From assembly GCA_001556995.1 (NCBI GenBank), contig LSKF01000001.1, positions 1-64,000 on the forward strand: 64,000 nucleotides of DNA. Direction: 5' to 3'. Positions 25,219 through 34,103 of this stretch are shown here, piece after piece (position 1 is the first letter of the stretch; every line of letters starts with the position of its first letter). Below the pieces are notes generated by a model. The model saw only the letters and a list, made by a program, of their open reading frames with translations, made no database searches and was not told where the DNA came from. The translations under genes and the position numbers were made by a program. The DNA comes from Erythrobacteraceae bacterium CCH12-C2 (GTDB lineage: Bacteria > Pseudomonadota > Alphaproteobacteria > Sphingomonadales > Sphingomonadaceae).

Positions 25219-26382
25219 TCAGAACGACCGCGGCAGGCCGAGATTCTCGGCAATAGAATTGCGCACCATCTCGTTGGAGATTGGCGTCATCCTCAAGATG
25301 CGGTGATCACGCCAATAGCGCTGCATGTCGGTCTCGGCCGAATAGCCCATGCCGCCCATGATCTGGATGCCCATATCGGCTGCCTTTACGGCATTTTCAG
25401 TAGCCACCATCTTTAGCATGTTTGCCTCGTTGCCACATGCCATTCCGTTCGATTGCATCCATGCCACGTTATACAGCAGGAGTTCGGTCACCTTCTGCGA
25501 GGTGGCGATGTCAGCAACATAATGCTGCAGAATCTGGAACCGACCGATCACGCCGCCAAACGCCTTGCGTTGCATCATGTATTCCAGCGCGTCTTCCAGA
25601 ACGCCGTCAATCGCGCCCAGGCACTGTGCGCCCACCATGATACGTTCGTTGTTGAGGCTCGGCAGCATTGCGCTCCACGCCTTGCCAGGTTCGCCAAGCA
25701 CGTCCTCGTCGGGCACGAAAACGTCTTCGTAGTGCACTTCACAACTGCCCATGGCGCGCATGCCGAGTTTGGGCAGCAGACTGGTGGTTATACCGGGAGA
25801 CTTGGCGTCCACAAACAGGGCGATCAGCCCGTGATGCTTCTTTTCGGCATTGCGATCGCTGCGTGCCAGCACAAGCAGCCGGTCGGCAACCTTCGCGCCG
25901 GTCGTCCACATTTTCGCGCCGTTCAGCTTCCAGCCGCCATCGACTTTATCGGCAAATGTCTTCATCGCGCCGAGCACATCGGTCCCGCCGTCAGGCTCGG
26001 TCATGGAGAGGGAAACACGCAGGTTTCCGGCTGCCATTTCGGGAAGCCAACGCTTCTTTTGTTCTTCGCTACCAGCAACCGATACAGAGTGCGCGCCGCC
26101 GAATGAGGTCAGCCCCCATACCCACAACAAGCCGCCCGCCGTGCGGGCCATTTCGCGGGCGAAGATCATCTGCATCAGCACATCGCCGCCAAGGCCGCCA
26201 TACTCTTCAGGGATGCCGACTCCAAAGAAGCCTTGCTCCTTCAGTTTATCCCATATTTCAAAGGGGTAGTTTTCCTCATCCGCTTCAAGCTTGCGCATGA
26301 GATCCTTGGGCAATTCCGCATCCACCCAGCGGCGCACCACGTCGCGAAAAGCGATCTGTTCTTCGGTAAGATTGAAATCCAT
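25219..26382 (-). CDS. Acyl-CoA dehydrogenase
   Basis: The 387-residue flavoprotein has the complete family layout: FNLTEEQIAFRDVVRRWV start, SMTEPDGGTDV flavin segment, a KAFGGVIGRFQ hinge, QIMGGMGYSAETDMQRYWRDHRI and LGLPRSF end. It should introduce an alpha-beta double bond into an acyl-CoA, feeding the MaoC pair next to it. It is the same length as the enzyme at 34104 and very similar to it by eye, so the two look like products of a duplication. AGAGG precedes the ATG. Confidence 0.92.
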   Translation of the reverse strand: MDFNLTEEQIAFRDVVRRWVDAELPKDLMRKLEADEENYPFEIWDKLKEQGFFGVGIPEEYGGLGGDVLMQMIFAREMARTAGGLLWVWGLTSFGGAHSVSVAGSEEQKKRWLPEMAAGNLRVSLSMTEPDGGTDVLGAMKTFADKVDGGWKLNGAKMWTTGAKVADRLLVLARSDRNAEKKHHGLIALFVDAKSPGITTSLLPKLGMRAMGSCEVHYEDVFVPDEDVLGEPGKAWSAMLPSLNNERIMVGAQCLGAIDGVLEDALEYMMQRKAFGGVIGRFQILQHYVADIATSQKVTELLLYNVAWMQSNGMACGNEANMLKMVATENAVKAADMGIQIMGGMGYSAETDMQRYWRDHRILRMTPISNEMVRNSIAENLGLPRSF

Positions 26383-26416
26383 GCTCGCCTCTTGTTTCCG
26401 GATCTACGCCTTGCAA

Positions 26417-26432
26417 CCTATCGAACGGAGGG
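26417..26432. promoter_or_regulatory. Weak copy of the shared palindrome, CCTATC-GAAC-GGAGGG
   Basis: The left arm is a consensus CCTATC but the right arm departs from GRNAGG. It lies in the 50-base gap upstream of the acyl-CoA dehydrogenase start at 26382. The sequence CCTATCGAA followed by TAGATTG is shared with the stretch at 38128. Confidence 0.25.
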
Positions 26433-27200
26433 CTAGATTGACAGTCCGCCTTCCACCGGGATCACCGAGCCGGTGACATAGGAGCCTGCCGGAGAGGCCA
26501 GGTAGATTGCCGCCCCGGCCATATCTTCCGCCATGCCGGTGCGCCCGCGCGGAACCATCGATTCCACCATCTTGCGCATGGCATCGTCGGCAATTACGGT
26601 CATGTCGCTTTCGAAAAAGCCAGGTGCGATAGCGTTTACGGTTATGTGATCGCCGGCAAGGTTTTTCGCCAGCGACTTTGTAAGCCAGTGGATCGCACCT
26701 TTCGATGCCTGATAGGCATAGACTTCGCGTGGGCCGATCTTCAGCGCGCCTACCGAGCCGATGTTGATCACGCTGGCTGGGCGCTGGGCCGTGGCCCCAT
26801 TGCGCAGCAGCGGCAGCAGTTTCTGCAACAGAAAGAAGGGGCTCTTAAGGTTGAGATCGAGAACCCCGTCCCAGTCCTGCTCCGAAAACGTATCTATCGG
26901 CGCGTCTGACAGGGTGCCGGCGTTGTTGACGAGGATGTGCAGTTCGTTTTCCCGGCCGGAAAGGTCGGTTACGAGCGTCTGGATGCCATCGAGGGTGGAA
27001 AGATCGGCAGAAATGCCAGTGACATCGCCTGCCATTGCCTCTGCAGCGGCTGCGACCTTTTCGGCGGTGCGCGCGCAGATGTAGACCCTTGCACCTGCGG
27101 CGGCGAGGCCTTCTGCAATCATCCGGCCAATCCCGGCGCTGCCGCCGGTTACAAGCGCAACTCGCCCTTCGACTGAGAACAGGCTTGAGGCATCAATCAT
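26433..27200 (-). CDS. Short-chain dehydrogenase/reductase (RhlG-like)
   Basis: This 255-residue SDR has TGGSAGIG, NNAG, NIGSVG serine and YQASK active-site motifs and ends VIPVEGGLSI. It resembles 3-oxoacyl or RhlG-type NADPH reductases and also the SDR at 32305. It overlaps the hydrolase gene by four bases. It could act as a 3-hydroxyacyl-CoA dehydrogenase after the MaoC step, though a ring-alcohol dehydrogenase is equally possible. Confidence 0.85.
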   Translation of the reverse strand: MIDASSLFSVEGRVALVTGGSAGIGRMIAEGLAAAGARVYICARTAEKVAAAAEAMAGDVTGISADLSTLDGIQTLVTDLSGRENELHILVNNAGTLSDAPIDTFSEQDWDGVLDLNLKSPFFLLQKLLPLLRNGATAQRPASVINIGSVGALKIGPREVYAYQASKGAIHWLTKSLAKNLAGDHITVNAIAPGFFESDMTVIADDAMRKMVESMVPRGRTGMAEDMAGAAIYLASPAGSYVTGSVIPVEGGLSI

Positions 27201-27922
27201 TCGACGATCTCCAGGATCATCTTGGTCAGGCCTAAGGGATCACCGACGTTGAAGGCGTGATCGCCCGGATGCTTGTGCACCGGCCAGCCCAACTTCTCCG
27301 CACGCTCGTGCATCATGCCCATGATGGTGTGCTGGGCAGCGATGTAATCGACCGGGTGGGTGATCGCTTCTGCGCCAATGGGAATGGCGCAACTGGTCGC
27401 CCGCATTGGCTGGTCTGACAAGTGATCTAGCAGCCATTTCTCGCGGTCGCGATCCATCATGTGCGGATGTTCTTTGGCCATCGCGCGCTGCTGTTCGTGA
27501 ACGCCTGAACCTATCGGCCCTTCGCCTGCGTCCAGCATGGCATCCAGTCCGGCGGTTTCTTCCTCGCTGGCGAAGCCCATCATCGAGGCGATGCGTTCCC
27601 CGGCATGGGGCACGATGGCATCAAGGTAAATCACCCGCCGAATTCGGTCGCCAGCCTGCGCAAGCACGCCCGGCGCAACGGTTCCGGCATAGGAGTGTGC
27701 TACGAGGATGACGTCGGTCAGCTCTTCGTAGTTCAGCACGTTGACGATATCGGCCACATGCACGCTGTTGCCAATGTCGCGGCCGATCAGGTGTTCGCGC
27801 TCACCAAAGCCGGTGAAGGTGGGCGTGTAGACAGTGTGCCCTTTCGCCTCCAGTTCGGCCCGCATGAACTTCCACGTCCAGCCGCCCATGCCGCCACCGT
27901 GCATCAGAAGGTAAGTAGCCAT
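27197..27922 (-). CDS. Alpha/beta hydrolase (EstB/salicylate-esterase-like)
   Basis: The 241-residue hydrolase opens with TYLLMHGGGMGGWTWK, has the AHSYAG nucleophile elbow, an LDAIVP strand and a GDHAFN histidine near the C-terminus. The short form without a large lid resembles plant methylesterase-like and bacterial EstB-type enzymes. The ATG overlaps the extradiol dioxygenase stop (TAATG). Placement directly after a ring-cleavage dioxygenase suggests C-C hydrolysis of the cleaved product, but the fold more often shows esterase activity. Confidence 0.82.
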   Translation of the reverse strand: MATYLLMHGGGMGGWTWKFMRAELEAKGHTVYTPTFTGFGEREHLIGRDIGNSVHVADIVNVLNYEELTDVILVAHSYAGTVAPGVLAQAGDRIRRVIYLDAIVPHAGERIASMMGFASEEETAGLDAMLDAGEGPIGSGVHEQQRAMAKEHPHMMDRDREKWLLDHLSDQPMRATSCAIPIGAEAITHPVDYIAAQHTIMGMMHERAEKLGWPVHKHPGDHAFNVGDPLGLTKMILEIVE

Positions 27923-28863
27923 TAATCGGGCGCTCCAGGTTCAAGGTTCGAGACGAGTTCGGGTGGCACATCGGGGCCCCAAAGGTAGAAACTGTCTTCC
28001 GGCGCATGCTGCGCTGCCGGCCATTCGCAATCCGCCGGGATATAATCGATATCGGCGGAATACTCGGCGTAGCTGCCCCAGGGGTCGCGGGAATAATAGA
28101 AGTAATTTCCGCCAAGCACGTGGCGGCCCACGCCCCAGCCTTCCTTGTAACCTGCGCGCATCATCTGCGCTGAGCCAAGGCCAACTTCCTGGATAGAGCC
28201 GACATCCCAGCTGCTGTGGTGCATCCCAGGGTGCGTGGAACCCACAAGGGCCAGCAGGTGATGGTCGCTGCCATGCGGCCCGTGAAGGAAAGCCACCACG
28301 GGGCCGCTGCCGTCGGACAGGCGCAGGCCCATGTTCTTCTCGTACCAGTCCGTGGCCGCGATCACATCGGTGGTGTAGATCGCGAAGTGCGAAAGGTTGC
28401 GGGGCCGGGTCTGCGGTGCCTTGGAATTGAAGATCGCACCCGATTCACCTGCCTTGGAAGACTGGACGGTGAACTGCGTCTTTGCATCGGGGGAGCATTT
28501 CTCTGCTACCACGATGTTGAGCGGCATGCCGTCAAAACCTGAGAACCAGCTGCCATTGCCAGGCGTCTTGTCCAGCGCATCGATCCGCTCCACGCTGTTC
28601 GCGTCAAGGCGGGCAAGGAGCGCGTCTTCATCTTCGGCGTAGATACCGAAGCTGATGTAGCGCAGTTGCTTCACCGACCCTTCGACAATGCGGCCCCAGC
28701 AGTGGTCGTTGCCAAAGGTGTAAAGGTCCAGCCCCTCTGCAGTGTCACGCACGTCCAATCCGAACTTTTCGTAAAAGTCCCTGGCCTTGGCAAGATCGGG
28801 TACCTGCAGGCCAAAATGATCGATCGAGTGGACGCCCAGAGCGCCAGCGCGTTTCTGCGGCAT
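27922..28863 (-). CDS. Extradiol ring-cleavage dioxygenase (type I, VOC fold)
   Basis: The 313-residue, two-domain protein has an N-terminal module starting SIDHFGLQVPDLAKARDFY and a catalytic C-terminal module with LSHFAIYT, MHHSSWDV and SYAEYSAD, which carry the His, His and Glu iron ligands. It should open a catechol or catechol-like ring next to the hydroxyls. GGGAGAG precedes the ATG. It lies between a FAH-family enzyme and an alpha/beta hydrolase, which supports a meta-cleavage sequence. The insertion around residues 125-150 differs from BphC-type enzymes. Confidence 0.87.
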   Translation of the reverse strand: MPQKRAGALGVHSIDHFGLQVPDLAKARDFYEKFGLDVRDTAEGLDLYTFGNDHCWGRIVEGSVKQLRYISFGIYAEDEDALLARLDANSVERIDALDKTPGNGSWFSGFDGMPLNIVVAEKCSPDAKTQFTVQSSKAGESGAIFNSKAPQTRPRNLSHFAIYTTDVIAATDWYEKNMGLRLSDGSGPVVAFLHGPHGSDHHLLALVGSTHPGMHHSSWDVGSIQEVGLGSAQMMRAGYKEGWGVGRHVLGGNYFYYSRDPWGSYAEYSADIDYIPADCEWPAAQHAPEDSFYLWGPDVPPELVSNLEPGAPD

Positions 28864-28890
28864 GTCTCTCTCCCTTGTAGCAGTGGTCAG

Positions 28891-29730
28891 TTATTCGGCC
28901 ACCACGGTGTTTTTCAGCAAACCGATGCCTTCGATTTCGACTTCGCAGACATCGCCGGCCCTCATCCACACCTGCGGATCGCGCGCCACACCCACGCCGC
29001 CCGGCGTGCCCATAACGATCACGTCGCCCGCTTCAAGCGTCATGAAAGTTGACAGGAGGTGGATGGTGTTGGCGACGGTGAAGATCAGGTTGCTGGTGTT
29101 GGAGGACTGCATGACCTCCCCGTTCACCCGGCATTCGATCTTGAGACCGGCAGCACCGGCAGGCACTTCGTTCGGGGTGACAAGCCATGGGCCAAAGGCG
29201 CCGGTATCATCGAAGTTCTTGCCCGCAGTCCATTGCGGCGTGCGCAGCTGGTAATCGCGGATCGAGGCATCGTTGAACACCGAATAGCCTGCCACATAAT
29301 CGAGCGCGTCAGCCTCCGCGATATTCTTGCCGCCCTTGGAAAGAACGACGACAAGCTCCGCCTCCCAGTCAAGCTGCTCGGATACCTTGGGCAGGATGAT
29401 CGGTGCGCCATGGCCGATAAGGCTGGATGCGAAGCGACCGAATAGCACGGGAAATTCCGGTATGCCGAGGCCTGCCTCTTCCGCGTGGTCGCGGTAATTC
29501 AGACCAAGACAGATAATCTTACGAGGCTTTGCAACCGGCGGCAGGAATGTCAGCGATGCAGCGTCGACCGTTTCCCCGGCGGCAGCGGCAGCACCGGCAG
29601 CGGCCATCTTACCGCCCGCAATCTGCGCGTCCAGATCGGCCAGGTCGGCATCCCAGACCACCTTGGTTTCGCCATCAATCTTGGCCGCGAGGCCGGTTTT
29701 TCCGTCTTTGCTTACCCGTGCAAGGCGCAT
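28891..29730 (-). CDS. Fumarylacetoacetate hydrolase family protein
   Basis: The 279-residue protein has the FAH catalytic core: ICLGLNYRDHAEEAG, the metal-binding DWEAELVVVLSKGGKNI and GDVIVMGTPGGVGVARDP. Relatives include hydratases, isomerases and decarboxylases of meta-cleavage pathways, and acylpyruvases. GGAGA precedes the ATG at 29730; the longer frame upstream is not supported. It is between the SDR and extradiol genes and probably handles a ring-fission product. Confidence 0.88.
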   Translation of the reverse strand: MRLARVSKDGKTGLAAKIDGETKVVWDADLADLDAQIAGGKMAAAGAAAAAGETVDAASLTFLPPVAKPRKIICLGLNYRDHAEEAGLGIPEFPVLFGRFASSLIGHGAPIILPKVSEQLDWEAELVVVLSKGGKNIAEADALDYVAGYSVFNDASIRDYQLRTPQWTAGKNFDDTGAFGPWLVTPNEVPAGAAGLKIECRVNGEVMQSSNTSNLIFTVANTIHLLSTFMTLEAGDVIVMGTPGGVGVARDPQVWMRAGDVCEVEIEGIGLLKNTVVAE

Positions 29731-29749
29731 GTCATTCTCCGATCGTGTG

Positions 29750-30523
29750 TTACTTGCTGGCCTTCTGGCCGGTTCCGCCACCTGTGGCGGGCATAAGGTT
29801 GCTGCTCATCCCGCCGTCGACGAGGATATCGACACCGGAAATATGGCCCGCTTGGGGTCCGAGCAGGAAGATGATGGAATTGGCCACGTCCTCTGCCATG
29901 CCCAGCTTGCCCAGCGGGATCATCGATTCCCGGTGCGCCCTTCGGTCCGGATCGTCGTATCCGGCCTGTGTCATGGGCGTATAGGTTGGTCCGGGCGAAA
30001 CGGTGTTGCAGCGAATTCCGTCCGGCCCCCATTCCAGCGCGCACTGGCGCATCAGCATCAGCAATGCGGCCTTGCTGGAAGAATAGAAGCCAAGCCCAGG
30101 AGTGGGCTGTGTGGCGGACATCGATGCCGTTGCGACAAATGCTCCGCGTGATTTTGCGAGATGGGGGTGGGCAGCCTGACCAAGCAGCCAGGTGGCACGG
30201 GTGTTGATCGCATAGACCCGGTCGAACTGCTCGACGGTCTGCTCCACCAGCGGTGCGCTGGAAATGATCCCGGCGTTGCTGACCACACCATCGATACCGC
30301 CCATGTGTTCCACTGCGGCTGCAACGATATCGCGCCCACAGTCGACGGAAGAGAGATCGCCGACATGCGCACACGCGCCCGCACCGATCGCTGCAGCAAC
30401 GGCGTTCACGCCTTCCTCGTGCCGGTCGGTAAGCAGCATCTGGTGTCGTTCGTCCTGCGCGGCCAGCATTTCTGCCACCGCGCGGCCAATGCCGCTGGCC
30501 GCTCCTGTAATCACCACCCGCAT
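29750..30523 (-). CDS. Short-chain dehydrogenase/reductase
   Basis: The 257-residue SDR begins MRVVITGAASGIGRA, with SNAG, an ATASMS serine and YSSSK active site, and ends with a flexible GGGTGQKASK tail. The second strand ends in TDRHEEG, which leans towards NAD. It is ten bases downstream of the acyl-CoA ligase gene. It is probably an alcohol dehydrogenase acting on a ring or side chain hydroxyl. Confidence 0.85.
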   Translation of the reverse strand: MRVVITGAASGIGRAVAEMLAAQDERHQMLLTDRHEEGVNAVAAAIGAGACAHVGDLSSVDCGRDIVAAAVEHMGGIDGVVSNAGIISSAPLVEQTVEQFDRVYAINTRATWLLGQAAHPHLAKSRGAFVATASMSATQPTPGLGFYSSSKAALLMLMRQCALEWGPDGIRCNTVSPGPTYTPMTQAGYDDPDRRAHRESMIPLGKLGMAEDVANSIIFLLGPQAGHISGVDILVDGGMSSNLMPATGGGTGQKASK

Positions 30524-30533
30524 TCAAAATTCC

Positions 30534-32204
30534 TCATTCCGAAATTCCCAGTTCGGCCATCAATTGCTGGCGCAACTTGAATTTCTGGATCTTGGACGCC
30601 GACATTGGCCAGTCGTCAACATAGCGGATATGGCGCGGCACCTTGAACGAAGCGATCCTTTCCTTGGCAAAGGCGATGAGCTCCGTTTCATCGGGGCGCA
30701 TGCCGTTCGCCAGCTTGACGAAGGCCGCCGGCACTTCCGCCAGCCGTTCATCAGGGATGCCGATCACTTGTGACAATTCGACCGCTTCGTGAGTGTCCAG
30801 AATGGCCTCGACTTCGGCAGCGGCAACATTTTCCCCGCCGACCTTCAGCATATCTTTGAAACGGCCATGGAACTGCATGTGGCCATCAGCGTCGATCGAG
30901 CCAATATCACCGCTGTGATACCAGCCATCCGCGTCTATCACCTCTGCAGTTTTCACCGGATCGCGGTGGTAGGCATCAAGCATGTTGTAGCCCTTTATCA
31001 GCACTTCCCCGCGTTCACCCGTCGGCACATCCTGCCCGGTTTCCGTATCCACGATGCGCACCGATACCCCCTTGAGCGGGTAGCCCAGTGTCTTGAAACC
31101 CAATTCCGGGTCCATATCATAACCGCCGGTGGTCACGATCCCGCTGGCTTCCGACATGCCGAAGGTACCTACCTGCAAGGCATCGGGCGTCTTCTGGCGA
31201 TAGGCATCGCCTATGGATCGCGGCATCTGGCTGAAACAGCTGTTCATCAGGCGCACGCTGCTCATGTCGGTCTTGTCCCAATCGCAGTGGGCGATCATTG
31301 CTTGGTGGAAGGTGACGAATGGAAGGAACAGCATGGTCGCGCGTTCTACCTCGATTTGTCGCAGGCTTTCCCCCGCATCGAAATGCGGCTGGCCGATGAA
31401 TGTGCCGCCGACTTCCACCGCGCCTAGCATCGCCAGCATGGCGGCGATATGGAACAGAGGCATGGGAGACCACACGCGCTCGTCTTCCTTGAAGGCCCAG
31501 CGGTTGCGGGCAAGGTTGCTGGCTTCGCGCGAAATGGCCTCGTTCGACAGCAGACAGCCCTTGGGCTTTGCCGATGTCCCCGAAGTATAAAGGATCATGC
31601 AGGTATCGCGCAGGCGCACCGAAAGCCGGGCATCATGTACAAGGCTTTCGTCAACGGTTTGTGCGGCGGCATCGAAAGCCTGCTGGTCGATAAAGCCGGG
31701 TGCCTGCTTGCCGCCATTGAGGACAAGGCGCCGCAGCAACGGAGCCTGCGACACCTGCAGCGTCATGGGATCCTTGCACTCGCCGATTTCGGGGAACGCT
31801 TCGGCCAAACGCGTGGTGAAATCGACGAAATTATCGGCCTCACTGTTGGTGACGACCGCAACAAGGTCTGCATTTTCGACCACGTAGGCAATTTCGGGCG
31901 CACGATAGCGGGCGTTCATAAGCACTGAAACGCCGCCGACCATGGAGACCGCAAACAGCGTTTCCACGAAATCGATGCCGGAAGGCAGCAGAATGCCGAC
32001 ATGGTCACCCTGCTTGATTCCGAGCCCGATCAGGCCGCGCGCGCGGTGCAGCACTGATCGCACGACGTCGTCATAGCTGCGCCTGCCCGCAGGGAAGACA
32101 AGCGCTTCTTTTTCCGGATGGGCATCCCAGGCCTTGAGCAGCATGTCGGCAAGCGGACTTACGTTGATCCGAATGCTGGACGCATCTTCGCCATTACCAG
32201 ACAC
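30534..32204 (-). CDS. AMP-dependent acyl-CoA ligase
   Basis: The 556-residue enzyme has the ANL P-loop ILYTSGTSAKPKG, the YHSGDIGSIDADGHMQFHGRFKDMLK hinge region and a C-terminal ASKIQKFKLRQQL segment with the catalytic lysine. It should activate a carboxylate to its CoA thioester. GGAGGAGG lies five bases before a GTG at 32204, preferred to an upstream in-frame ATG at 32240. It is probably the entry step for the CoA-linked enzymes encoded around it. A copy of the shared palindrome lies 66 bases upstream. Confidence 0.9.
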   Translation of the reverse strand: MSGNGEDASSIRINVSPLADMLLKAWDAHPEKEALVFPAGRRSYDDVVRSVLHRARGLIGLGIKQGDHVGILLPSGIDFVETLFAVSMVGGVSVLMNARYRAPEIAYVVENADLVAVVTNSEADNFVDFTTRLAEAFPEIGECKDPMTLQVSQAPLLRRLVLNGGKQAPGFIDQQAFDAAAQTVDESLVHDARLSVRLRDTCMILYTSGTSAKPKGCLLSNEAISREASNLARNRWAFKEDERVWSPMPLFHIAAMLAMLGAVEVGGTFIGQPHFDAGESLRQIEVERATMLFLPFVTFHQAMIAHCDWDKTDMSSVRLMNSCFSQMPRSIGDAYRQKTPDALQVGTFGMSEASGIVTTGGYDMDPELGFKTLGYPLKGVSVRIVDTETGQDVPTGERGEVLIKGYNMLDAYHRDPVKTAEVIDADGWYHSGDIGSIDADGHMQFHGRFKDMLKVGGENVAAAEVEAILDTHEAVELSQVIGIPDERLAEVPAAFVKLANGMRPDETELIAFAKERIASFKVPRHIRYVDDWPMSASKIQKFKLRQQLMAELGISE

Positions 32205-32269
32205 GCGTGCCTCCTCCGATTCCCGCCCAAATTCGCGCATCTTACTTCAGTCCAAGAGTCACCATTTCC

Positions 32270-32285
32270 CCTCTCCAAGGATAGG
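32270..32285. promoter_or_regulatory. Putative regulon operator, CCTCTC-CAAG-GATAGG
   Basis: This copy of CCTNYC-N4-GRNAGG is in the 100-base gap between the SDR gene ending at 32305 and the acyl-CoA ligase start at 32204. It suggests a separate promoter for the ligase inside the long leftward run. Its CAAG centre is identical to that of the copy at 51453. Confidence 0.45.
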
Positions 32286-32304
32286 GACAGTGGGAATTGC
32301 AGTT

Positions 32305-33084
32305 CTATCCGCAGCCAGCCGCGCCGCCATCGACGGGAAGCGCGACGCCGGTGATGTAGGCACCGGCACGGGAAGAGAGGAAAACCACCGAACCGGCAAT
32401 TTCGTCCGGACGGCCCAGTCGCGCCATCGGGATCTTGGCCAGCACTTCCGGGTCAACCTCGTCCTCATCGCGCAGGTGTGCGGTCATCTTCGTGGGGAAG
32501 AAGCCCGGAACCAGCGCGTTCACATTGATGTTGCGGTCCGCAAGATCGCCCGCGAGATCGCGGCTCAACATGTGGATCGCGGCTTTGCTGGAAGAATATG
32601 AATAGGCAGAAAGGCGAGCGGTCGTCAGACCCGCGACAGAACCGATGTTGATAATGCGGGCGGGATCGTCGCTAGTGCCGCTTGCCTCCAGCGCGGGCAG
32701 CAGTTCGCGGATCAGGGTAAAAGGCGCCTGCACGTTTACCATCATCACGCCCGGCCAGGCCTTGTCGGGAAAATCATCCAGCTTCCCGCCCCAGGTCTTT
32801 CCCGCATTGTTGACCAAGATATGCAATTTGTCGCCAAATTCGGCCTTCACCCGCTTGGCCAGGTCAACCGCGGCTTCGATGCTGGAAAGGTCGCAGGGCA
32901 GCGAGATGCAGGTTCCCAGGGAGGACATTTCCTCTGCCGCCGCGTTGCAAATGTCTTCCTTGCGCGAGGTGATGGCGACAGTTGCGCCGGCTTTCAGCAG
33001 GCCTTCTGCAATCATGCGCCCAAGGCCCTGGGCGCCGCCGGTCACCAGCGCCACCTTCCCTATCAGGTCAAACAGTTCGTTCAT
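32305..33084 (-). CDS. Short-chain dehydrogenase/reductase (RhlG-like)
   Basis: This 259-residue SDR has TGGAQGLGRMIAEGLLKAG, NNAG, NIGSVAG serine and YSSSK, ending VDGGAAGCG. By eye it is a paralogue of the SDR at 26433. The ATG at 33084 overlaps the stop of the zinc-free alcohol dehydrogenase family gene by four bases; the longer frame upstream is a shadow. It may work as a hydroxyacyl-CoA dehydrogenase or sugar-like alcohol reductase. Confidence 0.85.
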   Translation of the reverse strand: MNELFDLIGKVALVTGGAQGLGRMIAEGLLKAGATVAITSRKEDICNAAAEEMSSLGTCISLPCDLSSIEAAVDLAKRVKAEFGDKLHILVNNAGKTWGGKLDDFPDKAWPGVMMVNVQAPFTLIRELLPALEASGTSDDPARIINIGSVAGLTTARLSAYSYSSSKAAIHMLSRDLAGDLADRNINVNALVPGFFPTKMTAHLRDEDEVDPEVLAKIPMARLGRPDEIAGSVVFLSSRAGAYITGVALPVDGGAAGCG

Positions 33085-34082
33085 ACAGTGATCGCCACCT
33101 TGCCGAACTTGTGATCGTTTTCGAGGTAAAGCAGCGCCTTGTCGGCCTCTGCCAGCGGGAAAGTCTCTTCGATCACCGGGCGGATGGTGTGCTTGTCGAC
33201 GAAGGCCAACATGTCGCGGAAGTCCTGCAGATCGCCGACCTGGCTGCCGACAATGCTGGCGCTCTTCAGGAACACCCCGGTGGCCGTGATCTCGAACTTG
33301 TCGCCGGCGGTGGAGCCATAGATCACGATGCGTGCGCCGGGCTTGATGGCGCGGATGTAGTTGGTATAGCTCGGTGCTGGTGCGCCATCCAGAACCACGT
33401 CGATCCCGCCGGTCATCGGGCCGACCTTCTTGCGCCATTCGAGATCGGTGTAGAGCAGGCCGTCAACTGCGCCCATGCTCTTCGCCCGCTCGATCACTTC
33501 CTCGCTTTCGCCGGTGACATAGACCTTGCAGCCCAGCGCCACGGCATAAACGAGCCCGAAGCTTGCCACGCCGCCACCAACGCCGCTGATCAGCACGGTG
33601 TCGGTAGGCTGTAGCTGGCCCTTGAACATCAGCGCTCGCCAGGCGGTCAGCCCGGTGAGGATCGAGGCCGCTGCCTCTTCCCAGCTCATGCCCGCAGGTT
33701 TGGGAGCAAGGTTGTCGGCCGGAACGCAGACATATTCCGCGATCGTGCCCGGATGCGGCATTCCCAGAAGACCGAATTCGGGCTGTGGGGCATGGCGGTT
33801 TGGCCCCCAGTCGCGCCCCGGGTAAAGCACCACCTCGTCGCCGATGTTCACACCTTCGACGCCATCACCGATCATGTCGACCACACCGGCACCATCACAG
33901 CCCATCGTGCACGGGGTCACCATGCCGGGATATAGGCCCCGCGAAATCCACATTTCGCGGTGGTTCATTGATGCCGCCTTGATCGCTACGCGCACTTCGC
34001 CGGCTGCCGGTTCAGGCGTTCCGACATCGGCGACCCGAACGGATTCGGGACCGTCTGTGGTTTCAAGCAAGAGAGCTTTCAT
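33081..34082 (-). CDS. MDR family NAD(P)-dependent oxidoreductase
   Basis: The 333-residue medium-chain dehydrogenase/reductase has the GroES-like N-terminal half (MGCDGAGVVDMIGDGV) and the VLISGVGGGVASFGLVYAVALGCKVYVTG cofactor segment. It lacks the four-cysteine structural zinc lobe, so it looks like a quinone-reductase or enoyl-reductase type. AAGGA lies ten bases before the ATG. It belongs to the leftward run beginning at 35267 and could reduce an enoyl-CoA or enone. Confidence 0.87.
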   Translation of the reverse strand: MKALLLETTDGPESVRVADVGTPEPAAGEVRVAIKAASMNHREMWISRGLYPGMVTPCTMGCDGAGVVDMIGDGVEGVNIGDEVVLYPGRDWGPNRHAPQPEFGLLGMPHPGTIAEYVCVPADNLAPKPAGMSWEEAAASILTGLTAWRALMFKGQLQPTDTVLISGVGGGVASFGLVYAVALGCKVYVTGESEEVIERAKSMGAVDGLLYTDLEWRKKVGPMTGGIDVVLDGAPAPSYTNYIRAIKPGARIVIYGSTAGDKFEITATGVFLKSASIVGSQVGDLQDFRDMLAFVDKHTIRPVIEETFPLAEADKALLYLENDHKFGKVAITV

Positions 34083-34103
34083 GCGAGCATAGTCCTTGTG
34101 TGA

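Noticed and set aside
29712..30527. 271-codon minus-strand frame parallel to the SDR at 29750
   Set aside because: It is a frame shadow of the SDR, whose cofactor and active-site motifs are intact.
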